NCBI GenBank assembly: GCA_902520685.1
Contig: CABYPE010000003.1
Coordinates: 1 to 64,000, forward strand
Length of the DNA stretch: 64,000 nt
Direction: 5' to 3'
Source: an uncultured Pelagibacteraceae bacterium
GTDB taxonomy: Bacteria; Pseudomonadota; Alphaproteobacteria; Pelagibacterales; Pelagibacteraceae
A program made the translations under genes and the position numbers. A model generated the notes under the pieces. The model worked only from the letters and a program-made list of their open reading frames with translations, did not search any database and was not told the origin of the DNA. Of the stretch, positions 41,505 through 51,969 are shown one piece after another (the stretch's first letter is position 1; every line of letters starts with the position of its first letter).

Positions 41505-41671
41505 TAATTATATTAAATTCCTTATCTGTTTTTAAAAACACGCCCTTTTAGATAAAATTATCATTTAAATCAATAGCAAATACGCAATGATGCTAAAGGT
41601 TATTATTATTTTTTTATTATTTTACAATACTTTTAGGGGAATATTGAATAACATCTAATATATTAGAGATT

Positions 41672-42988
41672 TTATTTCCTAATACTGTTCATTATTCTAA
41701 GAAAACTTGGAAATGAGGTATTAATAGAATCTTTATCATGAATGACCCATTTACCTCCAAAAACTAGACCTGCAATAACGCTTGTCATAAATACTCTATG
41801 ATCCTTTAGGTAATTTTTAATTATAATTTTTTTATTAACCTCTAAATTTGGATTTCCGTATATTTTGATAGAATCTTTCGTAGTTTTTATTTTTATTCCC
41901 ATCATTTTTAAAATCTTTGATCCCCATTTAAGTCTTGGACTTTCCTTTTGATTTAATTCAGATAACTTTTTAAAAATAGATACACCATTTGCTTTAGCTG
42001 CAATTAAAAATATAATTAAAAATTCATCAATTGCACTACTGTTAAGATATGTAGGACAATTAATTGATTTTAAAGATTTAACACTCTTAACATATATATT
42101 AGCAATTTTTTCACCCTTGTATAATCTTATATTTTTAAAAATAATTTTTACTCCCATTTTTTTGAGAATTTTAATTATTCCAATTCTAGTCGGATTTATA
42201 TTTACATTCTTTATATATAACTTAGAATTTTTAGATAATATAGTAAGGGCTATAAAGAAAGAGCTTGAACTTATATCGGAAGGTATTCTGTAATTAAATG
42301 GTTTAATTTTTTTGCATCCGTTAATTTTAATTAAATCATAATTTTTTTCCTTAGTAATTTTTATAGGTATTCTTAAATTTTTAAATAATAATTCACTATG
42401 GTCTCTAGATTTTTTTGCTTTAATATAAGTTTTACCTTTTGTATTTAAAGCAGCAAGCATTATTGCACTTTTACACTGCGCTGATCCTTTTGACTCTTTA
42501 TAATTTATTGGTTTTGGATTGTTAGTACCTTCAATTATAATTGGTAGTTTTCCATTGCGAGTTTTAAACTTTGCACCAAATTTTCCTAATGGCTTAGTTA
42601 CTCTAAAAAAATCTCTTTTAGAAAGACTTTTATCACCAATAATCTTAATCTTTTCTTTTGAATGAATAAGTAGCCCAATAATTAATCTAGCTAAAGTTCC
42701 TGAGTTTCCGGTATTTAAAGTCATGTTTTTTTTGTAATTATAATTATTCAGACCTAATCCAAATATTTCACATTTATTTTTGTTAAATCTAAAATTAATA
42801 CCAAGTTTTCTTAATGAATTTACAGTGTGCAGAACATCTTCTGATTTAAGAAGATTTGTAATCTCAGATTTTCCATTTGCTTGCGATGCTAATAAAGCAC
42901 ATCTTATTGATAAACTTTTATCTCCTTCTATTTCAATAATTTTATTAAAAGGTTTTAAAGTTTTATTTATAATAATTTTATTACTCAT
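41672..42988 (-). CDS. aroA: 3-phosphoshikimate 1-carboxyvinyltransferase
   Basis: GDKSLSIRCALLAS; LNTGNSGTLARLIIGLL; KGSAQCKSAIMLAAL. Confidence 0.93.
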   Translation of the reverse strand: MSNKIIINKTLKPFNKIIEIEGDKSLSIRCALLASQANGKSEITNLLKSEDVLHTVNSLRKLGINFRFNKNKCEIFGLGLNNYNYKKNMTLNTGNSGTLARLIIGLLIHSKEKIKIIGDKSLSKRDFFRVTKPLGKFGAKFKTRNGKLPIIIEGTNNPKPINYKESKGSAQCKSAIMLAALNTKGKTYIKAKKSRDHSELLFKNLRIPIKITKEKNYDLIKINGCKKIKPFNYRIPSDISSSSFFIALTILSKNSKLYIKNVNINPTRIGIIKILKKMGVKIIFKNIRLYKGEKIANIYVKSVKSLKSINCPTYLNSSAIDEFLIIFLIAAKANGVSIFKKLSELNQKESPRLKWGSKILKMMGIKIKTTKDSIKIYGNPNLEVNKKIIIKNYLKDHRVFMTSVIAGLVFGGKWVIHDKDSINTSFPSFLRIMNSIRK

Positions 42989-43003
42989 GATTGAAATTAT
43001 TAA

Positions 43004-43780
43004 TTAAATTAATTTAAAAGAGTCTCCAAAATATGCATTTTTAGCAACGATATTTTGAGTTAAATTTGATGGCGTTCCAGAAGCAATTACTTTTCCATTA
43101 GATATTATCGCTGCTGAATCAACACAATTTAATAAATCTCTAGCCTGATGATCACAAAGTATTATAGAAATTCCCTTAGTACTTTGTAAATCAATAATAA
43201 TACTTTGTAGCATCTTTATTGTCATAACATCTAATGCTGCAAAAGGTTCATCTAGTAATAAAATTTTTGGATCTGAAATTAATGCTAATGCAATGACCAA
43301 TTTCTTTTTTTGACCACCAGATAATAAATTAGCTTTTATGTTCTTAAAATTACTTAATTCAAATTTAGATATAAGTGAACTTATTTTTTCCTCTCTTAAA
43401 TTTTTATCTTTAATATTAATTTCTGATACAGCTTTAAAATTTTCGTAAACTGTAAGATCATGAAAGAAACCTCCACTTTGAGGAACAAATCCAATTCTAA
43501 ATCTTAATGCTCTTTCGTAGATAGGAAATTGATTTACTATTTGAGAATTTATTTTAATAGAGCCAGAATTAGGTTTGATTAAACCAATAATTAAATTAAA
43601 TATAGTAGTTTTTCCAACACCATTAGGCCCTAACAATCCTAAAATTTGACCAGAATTTAGTTTTAAATTTAGATTGTCAAGGATGGTCATATTACCAAAT
43701 TTTAGAGATAAATTTTGAATCTCTAAAGCCTCATGACCTTTTTTATATGAAATGACTCTAAATTTTTTAATATTTGACAT
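43004..43780 (-). CDS. lptB: LPS export ABC transporter ATP-binding protein LptB
   Basis: GLLGPNGVGKTTIF; FVPQSGGFFHDLTV; LLSGGQKKKLVIALAL; LLLDEPFAALD. Confidence 0.92.
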   Translation of the reverse strand: MSNIKKFRVISYKKGHEALEIQNLSLKFGNMTILDNLNLKLNSGQILGLLGPNGVGKTTIFNLIIGLIKPNSGSIKINSQIVNQFPIYERALRFRIGFVPQSGGFFHDLTVYENFKAVSEINIKDKNLREEKISSLISKFELSNFKNIKANLLSGGQKKKLVIALALISDPKILLLDEPFAALDVMTIKMLQSIIIDLQSTKGISIILCDHQARDLLNCVDSAAIISNGKVIASGTPSNLTQNIVAKNAYFGDSFKLI

Positions 43781-44358
43781 TATTTTTTAACATTAACAGT
43801 GACTTTTTTACTAGGCTCATTCATCAAAATGTCAACATTTTTTGTTATTAAGTCAATATTAATTTTATCAGCAAATAATTTACCATTTATTCCATTATAT
43901 TCGATATTATCAAAAATAGTTATTTTTTGTTCTTCAAAATCCAAAATTAAGTTTTCTCCGGTAATTATATTATCTAAATATTTTACTTTTACGTTTTCTT
44001 TAAAATTTGTTTTATGGTTTTTAATATTATAGATTGCAGTATTAGATGTAATTGTAATATATATATTAGTGTCACTTATAAATGTACCTTCGACAATTTG
44101 CATTTTTAAAAACTCTACATTATCTTCGTAAATAACCTCACTTGACTCGGAAATAATTCTATAATAATTTTTCTCATCTATATTGACTTCATATTCAAGG
44201 TTTTGAATTGAATTGTTATCATTTTGATTTAATTCGGCTGTATCAAAATCTTTTTTATCGACCTTTAATTCCTCAGTATTCTTGAAGTATATAGCGTAAA
44301 AAAGATATATTGAAATGAATATTATAATTAAAAGAACAAGCTGTATAATCTTCTTCAT
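43780..44358 (-). CDS. lptC: LptC-like LPS export protein (single N-terminal TM)
   Basis: TM anchor plus beta-jellyroll-like repeats (TAIYNIKNHKTNFKENVKVKYLDNIITGENLILDFEEQKITIFDNIEYNG); between kdsD and lptB. Confidence 0.72.
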   Translation of the reverse strand: MKKIIQLVLLIIIFISIYLFYAIYFKNTEELKVDKKDFDTAELNQNDNNSIQNLEYEVNIDEKNYYRIISESSEVIYEDNVEFLKMQIVEGTFISDTNIYITITSNTAIYNIKNHKTNFKENVKVKYLDNIITGENLILDFEEQKITIFDNIEYNGINGKLFADKINIDLITKNVDILMNEPSKKVTVNVKK

Positions 44359-45323
44359 TTTAAAATTTTTAGTAAATGATGAATATGAATTACTCCTTTA
44401 ATTCTTTTTTTATTTTTTCTCTCATTAACGCATACACTTGTTATTTTTCTTTTATTCATTTGTTTGAGAATATCTGCCGTTAGAGTATTTTCATCCACAG
44501 TGAAAGGTTTTTTTGTCATAACATATTTAATTCTCAAATTAGTTATTGATTTTTTTCTTTGCAAAGATCTCTTTAAATCTCCATCAGTAAAAATACCTTT
44601 TGTAATACCTTCATTATTTATAATAATTACAAAGCCAAGTTTCTTTTTTTGAATTACATTTAGTGCATCTTTTGTGGTTCGATTTTCATTAATAAAGGGT
44701 ATTTTACTTTTTGTTAACATTATATCTGAAGCAGTTTTTAATTTATTTGCTAAATTACCTGAAGGATGAAATTTTTTGAAATCTAATTTACCAAAATTTT
44801 TAAATTTCATCAAAGATATTGCTAAAGCATCACCTAATGATAATTGTACGGTTGTACTAGATGTTGGTACAATTCCATAACCAGATTCTTCAACATCTGG
44901 TATCAATAGTTTAATATTTGCTTTTTGGTACAAGTAAGATCTTTTATTAGACACTATCCCAACCAAAGTGATCTTATTTAATTTTACATAATTAATAATG
45001 TTCTTTAGTTCATCAGTATTACCAGAATGACTTATCAAAATAAGAATATCTTTTTTAGTAATACTTCCTAAATCACCATGAGAACAATCATTAGCAGAAA
45101 TAGGAAAAGATGGCGTTCCAACAGATGATAATGTTGCGGAAATTTTAGATGCAATTTTTCCACTTTTTCCAACACCACAAACTATTACTTTAGATTTACA
45201 TTTACTAATAATTCTTACCGCTTTATAAAAAGACACATTATCAATTGAGTTCTTTAATTTTTTTAAAGCTTTTATTTGTAAATCTATTACATTTTTTCCA
45301 GTGAGATAAACTTGATTATTCAT
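44355..45323 (-). CDS. kdsD: Arabinose-5-phosphate isomerase (SIS + CBS domains; start at MNNQVYLTGK)
   Basis: VCGVGKSGKIASKISATLSSVGTPSFPISANDCSHGDLGSI; CBS pair ENRTTKDALNVIQ..GIFTDGDLKRSL. Confidence 0.9.
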   Translation of the reverse strand: MNNQVYLTGKNVIDLQIKALKKLKNSIDNVSFYKAVRIISKCKSKVIVCGVGKSGKIASKISATLSSVGTPSFPISANDCSHGDLGSITKKDILILISHSGNTDELKNIINYVKLNKITLVGIVSNKRSYLYQKANIKLLIPDVEESGYGIVPTSSTTVQLSLGDALAISLMKFKNFGKLDFKKFHPSGNLANKLKTASDIMLTKSKIPFINENRTTKDALNVIQKKKLGFVIIINNEGITKGIFTDGDLKRSLQRKKSITNLRIKYVMTKKPFTVDENTLTADILKQMNKRKITSVCVNERKNKKRIKGVIHIHHLLKILK

Positions 45324-45324
45324 T

Positions 45325-45936
45325 TTAATGGGACCAAATATCATCTTTAAATAATGCTAAATCAAGATCAACTCTTGTTTTTAAAAATTTTAAACAATTT
45401 TTATATAATTCTATTCTGTTCTCTCGATTGAGAATCTTAATTAGCTCATCATGGATTTTATGGAGATATATAACATCATTTGCACAATATTTTAGTTGCG
45501 CCGAAGTTAGATCACCTCCAAAATCAGAATTCTGAAATTGTTTACTTATATCAACATTGGTGAATTCTTTAATAAGTGATTTTAAAGAATGGTTATCTGA
45601 GTATGATCTAGCTAACTTAGATGCAATTTTTGTATCTAATATATTATTAGTTTCAGTTTTGAGATAAAATTTTATGTGGGCCATATCAGCTCTTCCATAA
45701 TGAAAAATCTTTGTTATGGACTGGTCTTCTAAAATTTTAACTAAATTCGGAGCATGGTAGCTAGATCTATTTAACTGAACAATATGTGCATCCAAATTTC
45801 CTGTGGAAATTTGGATAAGGCACAATGGATCTCTTTTTACATTTAGCCCCATAAACTCACCATCAACTGCTATTACATTGCCTAATTTAAGATCATCTGG
45901 TAAATCATTTTTGTGAAGTTTAATATCAATATTCAT
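45325..45936 (-). CDS. rnd: Short ribonuclease D (DEDD 3'-5' exonuclease)
   Basis: VDGEFMGLNVKRDPLCLIQIST; DTKIASKLARSYSDNHSLKSLIKEF; YCANDVIYLHKIHDEL. Confidence 0.88.
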   Translation of the reverse strand: MNIDIKLHKNDLPDDLKLGNVIAVDGEFMGLNVKRDPLCLIQISTGNLDAHIVQLNRSSYHAPNLVKILEDQSITKIFHYGRADMAHIKFYLKTETNNILDTKIASKLARSYSDNHSLKSLIKEFTNVDISKQFQNSDFGGDLTSAQLKYCANDVIYLHKIHDELIKILNRENRIELYKNCLKFLKTRVDLDLALFKDDIWSH

Positions 45937-45954
45937 TTCTAACTATATATATAT

Positions 45955-46926
45955 ATGAAACCTAAAAATTGTCTAATCTTTGGTGGAAGTGGTCAAATAG
46001 GAAGATACCTAATTAGAAAACTTACAAAAAATAATATTAGAGTTACAGTTGTTACAAGAAATATACATCAAAAAAGCTTCATCATTAAAACCCAAGGAAA
46101 TGCTGGATATATTGATATAGTAGAGGCTAATATTTATGATGAAAAAAAAATAAGAGATTTATTCTCTAAATCAGATGTTTGTATAAATTTAATAGGAATT
46201 TTATTTGAAAAAAATAAAGGGAATACATTTTATAATATTCATACTCTTTTTCCATCTTTGTTATCAAAATTAGCAAAAGAGTATAAACTTAAAAATTATA
46301 TTCACATATCAGCACTTGGAATTAATGATGCTAAAGATAGCAATTATGCAAAAAGTAAATTGGATGGAGAAAAAAATATTTTTAATGACTTTCCAATTTC
46401 AACTATTCTGAGACCTTCAATCGTATACTCGGTGGATGATAACTTTACGACAAATTTTATGACGTTATTAAACAGACTTCCAATTTTTCCTTTATATTAT
46501 TCTGGAAATACAAAATTTACTCCTATTCATTGTTCAGATTTAACCGATATAATTTATGATGTAATTACAAAAAATATTAACTCAAAAATTATTGAATGCG
46601 TCGGACCAGAGGTGATTAGTTTTAAAGAAATAATCGAGAGACTTTTAAGCTTAATAGATAAGAAAAGATTATTATTGCCTATGCCGTTACCACTTGCATC
46701 ATTAACCGCAAAAGTATTTCAATTATTACCAAACCCTATTTTAACTGAGGATCAATTGAGATTGCTAAAATATGATAATATTTTATCGGGTAAATATAAA
46801 AGTAATTCTGAAATAGGCACACCTAGTAAAAAATATTTTAATAATGAGGTAAAAAAATATGCGTATATGTGGCGAGAAGGTGGACAATTTTCAACAGAAA
46901 AATATTTAACTAAAGAAAGTAATTAG
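45955..46926 (+). CDS. NDUFA9-like atypical SDR / complex I-associated NAD(P)-binding protein
   Basis: CLIFGGSGQIGRYLIRKL; YIHISALGINDAKDSNYAKSKLDGEK; STILRPSIVY. Confidence 0.82.
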   Translation: MKPKNCLIFGGSGQIGRYLIRKLTKNNIRVTVVTRNIHQKSFIIKTQGNAGYIDIVEANIYDEKKIRDLFSKSDVCINLIGILFEKNKGNTFYNIHTLFPSLLSKLAKEYKLKNYIHISALGINDAKDSNYAKSKLDGEKNIFNDFPISTILRPSIVYSVDDNFTTNFMTLLNRLPIFPLYYSGNTKFTPIHCSDLTDIIYDVITKNINSKIIECVGPEVISFKEIIERLLSLIDKKRLLLPMPLPLASLTAKVFQLLPNPILTEDQLRLLKYDNILSGKYKSNSEIGTPSKKYFNNEVKKYAYMWREGGQFSTEKYLTKESN

Positions 46927-46934
46927 CCCTATAA

Positions 46935-47429
46935 CTATGCTGACTGTATTTTTTTTTCTATAAATTCAGGGATCTCGTCTTTGTCAGCTACATCTTCCTT
47001 TTTACCTTTTGGCTGGTAAGCATAAAGCAAGTGTAGTTTACAATATGAAAAATCTTTTAAAGATGATCTTCCACAAAAGTAAAAATTTTTTTCATCTGGG
47101 TGTCCAATAGGCCATTTACATGAATTTTCATCTAATTCTTCTAATTGTTTTGGATTTTCTGGCTCAAAATCTTTTTCAATAATTAAAGATTTGAATTTAC
47201 TTTTTCTTCCTTTTTTAGATAGGTTATTTTTCCCCTCTACATTGTTGTCGAAGTTCTTACTTGATGTAGCCGATCTAGTTTTTATTTTAGCTGATAAATT
47301 AAGTCTATGAGCTTTACCAATTACTGCGTTTCTACTTATTCCACCAATTATCTCAGCAATTTGACTAGCAGTATTTCCCTTACCCCATAACTCTTTTAAT
47401 TTTAATACTTTTTCTTCTGTCCAGCTCAT
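46935..47429 (-). CDS. gcrA: GcrA cell-cycle regulator
   Basis: MSWTEEKVLKLKELWGKGNTASQIAEIIGGISRNAVIGKAHRLNL; C-terminal CKWPIGHP..FYFCGRSSLKDFSYCKLH. Confidence 0.95.
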   Translation of the reverse strand: MSWTEEKVLKLKELWGKGNTASQIAEIIGGISRNAVIGKAHRLNLSAKIKTRSATSSKNFDNNVEGKNNLSKKGRKSKFKSLIIEKDFEPENPKQLEELDENSCKWPIGHPDEKNFYFCGRSSLKDFSYCKLHLLYAYQPKGKKEDVADKDEIPEFIEKKIQSA

Positions 47430-47611
47430 ATTTATCTATATAATGTACTAATTTTTTTTATAAACACAATATAGTGTTATAAATTCCTAATTAACAAGGA
47501 ATATTTAACATTTATTAACAATTGCTGTTATTAAATTAACTGAATTTTTCAATCGAAAATTGAATCTATTTCATTTAATTTTCATCAGTTTAGTATTAGT
47601 AAATTTTAATT

Positions 47612-48775
47612 ATGAGCTTTCTTGCAAAAAATTATAACCGAAAAAAAATTGCCTTTAAAACAGGCAAAGGTAGTTTTTTAATTTCGGATAAAGGTCAAAA
47701 GTATTTAGATTTTGTACAAGGTATTGCAGTAAATTCTTTAGGTCACGCACATCCAAAATTAATAAAAGCGTTAAATAATCAATCTAAAAAGATATGGCAT
47801 GTGTCAAATGCATTTATTATTCCTGAAGGAGAAAGATTGGCAAAAAAAATTGTTCGAAAAACATTTGCTGATTATGTTATGTTTCAAAATAGTGGTGCTG
47901 AGGCCACAGAGGCAGCAATTAAAGTTGCAAGAAGATATTTTTATTCGATAGGACAACCAAAGAAAAATAGAGTTTTATGTATAAAGAATTCCTTTCATGG
48001 AAGAACGATAGCTGCAATTTATGCTAGTGGATCAAAAAAAATGACAGAGGGTTTTGGACCTAAAATAAATGGTTTTGATCATTTTGATTTTGGTGATCAT
48101 AAATCCTTAAAGAGATCGATTAACAATAATACTGCAGCTGTGATGGTCGAAACAATTATGGGTGAAGGTGGAATTAAGGTTATACCAGATTGGTGTTTAA
48201 AGGATCTTAGAAAATTATGTAATCAAAAAAAAATTTTATTAATTCTTGATGAAGTTCAATGTGGCATAGGTAGATCCGGAGATTTTTTTGCTTTTGAAAA
48301 ATCAAAAGTTAAACCAGACATTGTTCCTATTGCAAAGGGTATAGGTGGCGGTTTTCCCATAGGTGCAGTTTTGATGAATAAAAAGGTTGCATCTGGAATG
48401 GTTGCAGGCACACATGGATCAACTTTTGGGGGAAATCCACTTGCAATGCAAGTCGGTAATACTGTTATTGATATAATTTCTAAAAAAAGTTTTTTAAATA
48501 ATGTAAAGAAAAATTCAAAATATTTTATAAATAAATTAAACGAAATAAAAAATGAATATCCACATGTAATTGAAGAAGTCAGAGGAAAAGGTTTTTTAAT
48601 TGGACTTAAACTTCGAAAAGATCAATCAAATTTTATTAAAAAATTAATGGATAATAGATTATTGACTATAAGAGCAGCAGAAAATGTTGTGAGAATTTTA
48701 CCCCCACTTAATGTTAAAAAATCAGAGCTTAATTTGTCTATAAAGATAATCAAAAAGGTTTGTTCAGAATATTAA
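47612..48775 (+). CDS. argD: Acetylornithine aminotransferase
   Basis: SGAEATEAAIKVARRYF; FHGRTIAAIYASG; LDEVQCGIGRSG; THGSTFGGNPLAM. Confidence 0.93.
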   Translation: MSFLAKNYNRKKIAFKTGKGSFLISDKGQKYLDFVQGIAVNSLGHAHPKLIKALNNQSKKIWHVSNAFIIPEGERLAKKIVRKTFADYVMFQNSGAEATEAAIKVARRYFYSIGQPKKNRVLCIKNSFHGRTIAAIYASGSKKMTEGFGPKINGFDHFDFGDHKSLKRSINNNTAAVMVETIMGEGGIKVIPDWCLKDLRKLCNQKKILLILDEVQCGIGRSGDFFAFEKSKVKPDIVPIAKGIGGGFPIGAVLMNKKVASGMVAGTHGSTFGGNPLAMQVGNTVIDIISKKSFLNNVKKNSKYFINKLNEIKNEYPHVIEEVRGKGFLIGLKLRKDQSNFIKKLMDNRLLTIRAAENVVRILPPLNVKKSELNLSIKIIKKVCSEY

Positions 48776-48779
48776 TTAT

Positions 48780-49709
48780 ATGAAACATTTTATTCATCTT
48801 AAAGATGTTCCAGCAAAAGATTTAAGAAGAATATTAATTGATGCAAAAAAAAGAAAAAAAAAAAGATCTAAATTAAGTACTTTACAGGTTGATAAGAATG
48901 CTCCTTTAAAAGGCAAATTACTAATTCAAATGTTTGAAAAATCTAGTTTACGGACTAGATTAAGCTTTTATCTAGCTATAAAACAATTAGGTGGTGGAAC
49001 AATCACATTAAGATCAAATGAACTTCATTTAGGAGAAGGGGGAGAATCTCTCGAGGATACAGCTAAAATTTTATCAACTTATGGAGACGGTTTTATGCTT
49101 CGAACTGATAGTGATGAAAAAGTTAATAATTTTAAAAGATATCTATCCATTCCAATAATCAACGGCTTATCTCCCTTATCGCATCCAACACAAGTTTTAT
49201 CTGATGTTTTTACTGTTGAGGAAATTAAAAAAAAACCAATTTCAAAATTGAATATAACTTGGATAGGTGATTCTAACAATGTTTTGAATAGTTTGATAGC
49301 AGCATCTGTTAAATTTTCTTTTAAACTTAATATTGGCTGTCCAAAAAAATATGAACCAAAAAAATTTATTTTAGATTGGGTTAAAGATCAAAATAAAAAA
49401 ATTTATATTTTTAATGATGCAAGAAAAGCAGTAATTAATGCAGATATAATATTTTCAGATAAAGTTATCTCTCTTAACGATAAAGTTAATAAAAAAAATA
49501 AGATTAAAGATTTCAAAAAATTTAAGATAAATAAAAGTTTAATGAGTTATGCAAAAAAAGATTGCACTTTTTTACATTGTTTACCTAGAGGGCTAGAAGT
49601 AGATAACTCTGTATTTAAAAGTAAAAAATCAAAAGTGTGGTTACAAGCCTTAAATAGAGTACACGTTCAGAAAAGTATTTTGTTATATTGTTTTGGTAAA
49701 TTAAGGTAA
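48780..49709 (+). CDS. argF: Ornithine carbamoyltransferase
   Basis: FEKSSLRTRLSF (SxRTR); LSPLSHPTQVLSDVFT; FLHCLPRGLE. Confidence 0.93.
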   Translation: MKHFIHLKDVPAKDLRRILIDAKKRKKKRSKLSTLQVDKNAPLKGKLLIQMFEKSSLRTRLSFYLAIKQLGGGTITLRSNELHLGEGGESLEDTAKILSTYGDGFMLRTDSDEKVNNFKRYLSIPIINGLSPLSHPTQVLSDVFTVEEIKKKPISKLNITWIGDSNNVLNSLIAASVKFSFKLNIGCPKKYEPKKFILDWVKDQNKKIYIFNDARKAVINADIIFSDKVISLNDKVNKKNKIKDFKKFKINKSLMSYAKKDCTFLHCLPRGLEVDNSVFKSKKSKVWLQALNRVHVQKSILLYCFGKLR

Positions 49710-50243
49710 CGGTGTAGGGTTGTCTGAATTTTGGTTCAGATATTTTATAACTGAAGCTCTATCTTTTTCTTTCCTTAATCCAGCAAAAGCCATTTTAGTT
49801 CCTTTAATCCATTTCGCTGGTTTAATTAAGTAACCATTTAATTCTTCAATCGTCCATTCTTTATTATAACCGGATAGAGCTTTTGAGTATTTATAGTCGC
49901 TTATAGATCCAACTTGTCTTCCAACAACATTGTATAACGCTGGTCCAATATTATTTTTGCCACCTTTCACAATTGAGTGACAAGCTGCACATTTTTTAAA
50001 AACTTTTTCACCTGTAGCTATATCTCCCATAGCCATTAATGCAGAAATATCAATTTTTTCCTCTGTTGTATTTGATTTTTGTTGTGAGTTATTTGTGGAA
50101 ACTTGCTCTACTTCCACAACATAACCTGGCGTTTCAGGTTTATCTACGTAAAATATTATATTGGAAATTTTGCTAATACCAATAATCAACAATGCAACTA
50201 AAAGAATAGCTGCAACAATTTTATTAATTTCAAATGAGTCCAT
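49701..50243 (-). CDS. Membrane-anchored class I cytochrome c (CycM-like)
   Basis: N-terminal TM, CAACH heme motif, GPALYNVVGRQVGS, KGTKMAFAGL. Confidence 0.9.
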   Translation of the reverse strand: MDSFEINKIVAAILLVALLIIGISKISNIIFYVDKPETPGYVVEVEQVSTNNSQQKSNTTEEKIDISALMAMGDIATGEKVFKKCAACHSIVKGGKNNIGPALYNVVGRQVGSISDYKYSKALSGYNKEWTIEELNGYLIKPAKWIKGTKMAFAGLRKEKDRASVIKYLNQNSDNPTPLP

Positions 50244-50352
50244 TTTTTTTGATAATTTAATAACGAACCTATAACATTATTATTTTAAAATTTCTTAAAT
50301 TTTACTGTACAATTTTGCCTCTATTTATAATCTAAAAAGATATAAATAAGCT

Positions 50353-51087
50353 ATGAAAACATTAATAATTATACCCTCTAGAATGTCAGCTTCTAGATTG
50401 CCAGGAAAACCTTTGCTTAAAATAAATGGTAAGTCTATTATTTCACATGTTTTTAAAAGAGCTGAAAGTGCTGCAATTGGTGAAGTAATAGTTGCAACAG
50501 AGGATCAAGAAATAGTAAGTGATGTTAAAAATAATGGTGGAAATGCAATTTTAACCTCAAGAAATCATCAAACAGGAACAGATAGAATATTTGAAGCACT
50601 GAATTTATTAAACAAAAAAGATATAAATTTTATAATGAATGTTCAAGGAGATGAGCCAGATATAGATATTAATGATATCAAATTATTAGATGCTCAGATG
50701 AAAAAAAATAAATCAAAGATTGGAACTTTAGCAGCTCATATTAAAGATGAAAAAATATATAAAAATAATCATGTAGTTAAAGTTAAAATTAAGGAATCTT
50801 TTGATCAAAATTCTTTCCCGCTAGCGGAAAATTTTATGAGAAATTATCAAGAACAAGAAAAAAAAAATATTTACCATCATATAGGTATTTATTGTTATGA
50901 ATTGCAGACTTTAAAAGATTTTGTCTCGTTTAAACAATCTAAAAATGAATTAGAAAATAAATTAGAACAATTAAGAGCTTTAGATAATGGTATAGATATT
51001 AATGTGGGTCTTGCGAGTAAATCACCAGTAGGTGTAGACACTAAGGAAGATTTTCTGGCTATAAAAAAAATTATGAAATATAAATAA
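50353..51087 (+). CDS. kdsB: 3-deoxy-manno-octulosonate cytidylyltransferase
   Basis: IIPSRMSASRLPGKPLLKINGKSII; HQTGTDRIFEA; NVQGDEPDID. Confidence 0.93.
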   Translation: MKTLIIIPSRMSASRLPGKPLLKINGKSIISHVFKRAESAAIGEVIVATEDQEIVSDVKNNGGNAILTSRNHQTGTDRIFEALNLLNKKDINFIMNVQGDEPDIDINDIKLLDAQMKKNKSKIGTLAAHIKDEKIYKNNHVVKVKIKESFDQNSFPLAENFMRNYQEQEKKNIYHHIGIYCYELQTLKDFVSFKQSKNELENKLEQLRALDNGIDINVGLASKSPVGVDTKEDFLAIKKIMKYK

Positions 51088-51089
51088 TT

Positions 51090-51926
51090 ATGAGTAAAAT
51101 TTATTTTCAAGGCACATATGGAGCTTATTCTCATTTAGCATCACTTGCTATTGACCGTAACGCTGAAATTATCCCATGCAAAACATTTGATGAATGTTTT
51201 TTAAACGCCAATAGTGAAAGGGATTCAAAGATTGTAATTCCAGAATCAAATAGAATTACAGGAAATATTGGAATTGAATATTTAATTTTTAAATATCGTT
51301 TAAATATTTATTCTGAATATTTCCAGAAAATAGAGCATAATTTATTGGGTCAGCCAGGTACTAAAATAAAAGATATTAAGAATGTATTTTCTCATTCTCA
51401 AGCTTTATCCCAGTGCTCTAAATTTATTAAAAAAAATAATCTTAATGAACATGTAAGAGCTGATACAGCAGGTTCTGCAAAAATGATTTCAATAAATAAA
51501 AAAAAAGATGAAGCTGCAATAGCTTCAACCTTAGGTGCTGAAATATATGGACTAGAAATAATTCAGAAAAATATTGAAAATGAGTCTGGAAATTTAACAA
51601 GATTTTTAGTTATGGGTAAAGATTTAAAACAACCAGAATTTAATAATAAAAAGTATATAACATCTTTTTTATTTAAGTTAAAAAGTAAGCCAGCAGCACT
51701 TTATCAATCTCTAGGTGGCTTTGCTATTAATGGAGTAAATTTAACTAAACTACAAAGTTATCCTGAAAAAAATTCTTTCGACTCTTTCTTTTTTTTGTGT
51801 GATCTTGACGGACATATAGAAGATAAAAAAGTTCAAAAATCACTTGAAGAGTTAGGTCTTCATTGCCAAGATTTTCATGTTCTTGGTGTTTTTGAGGCAG
51901 ATCCAGTAAGAGAGAAAAAATCATAA
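51090..51926 (+). CDS. pheA: Prephenate dehydratase
   Basis: FQGTYGAYSHLA; SHSQALSQCSKFI; NLTRFLVMGKD; ACT domain. Confidence 0.9.
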   Translation: MSKIYFQGTYGAYSHLASLAIDRNAEIIPCKTFDECFLNANSERDSKIVIPESNRITGNIGIEYLIFKYRLNIYSEYFQKIEHNLLGQPGTKIKDIKNVFSHSQALSQCSKFIKKNNLNEHVRADTAGSAKMISINKKKDEAAIASTLGAEIYGLEIIQKNIENESGNLTRFLVMGKDLKQPEFNNKKYITSFLFKLKSKPAALYQSLGGFAINGVNLTKLQSYPEKNSFDSFFFLCDLDGHIEDKKVQKSLEELGLHCQDFHVLGVFEADPVREKKS

Positions 51927-51969
51927 TCTTTTCTTGTGGATTAGAAAACAATACTGCTATAATAGTTTT

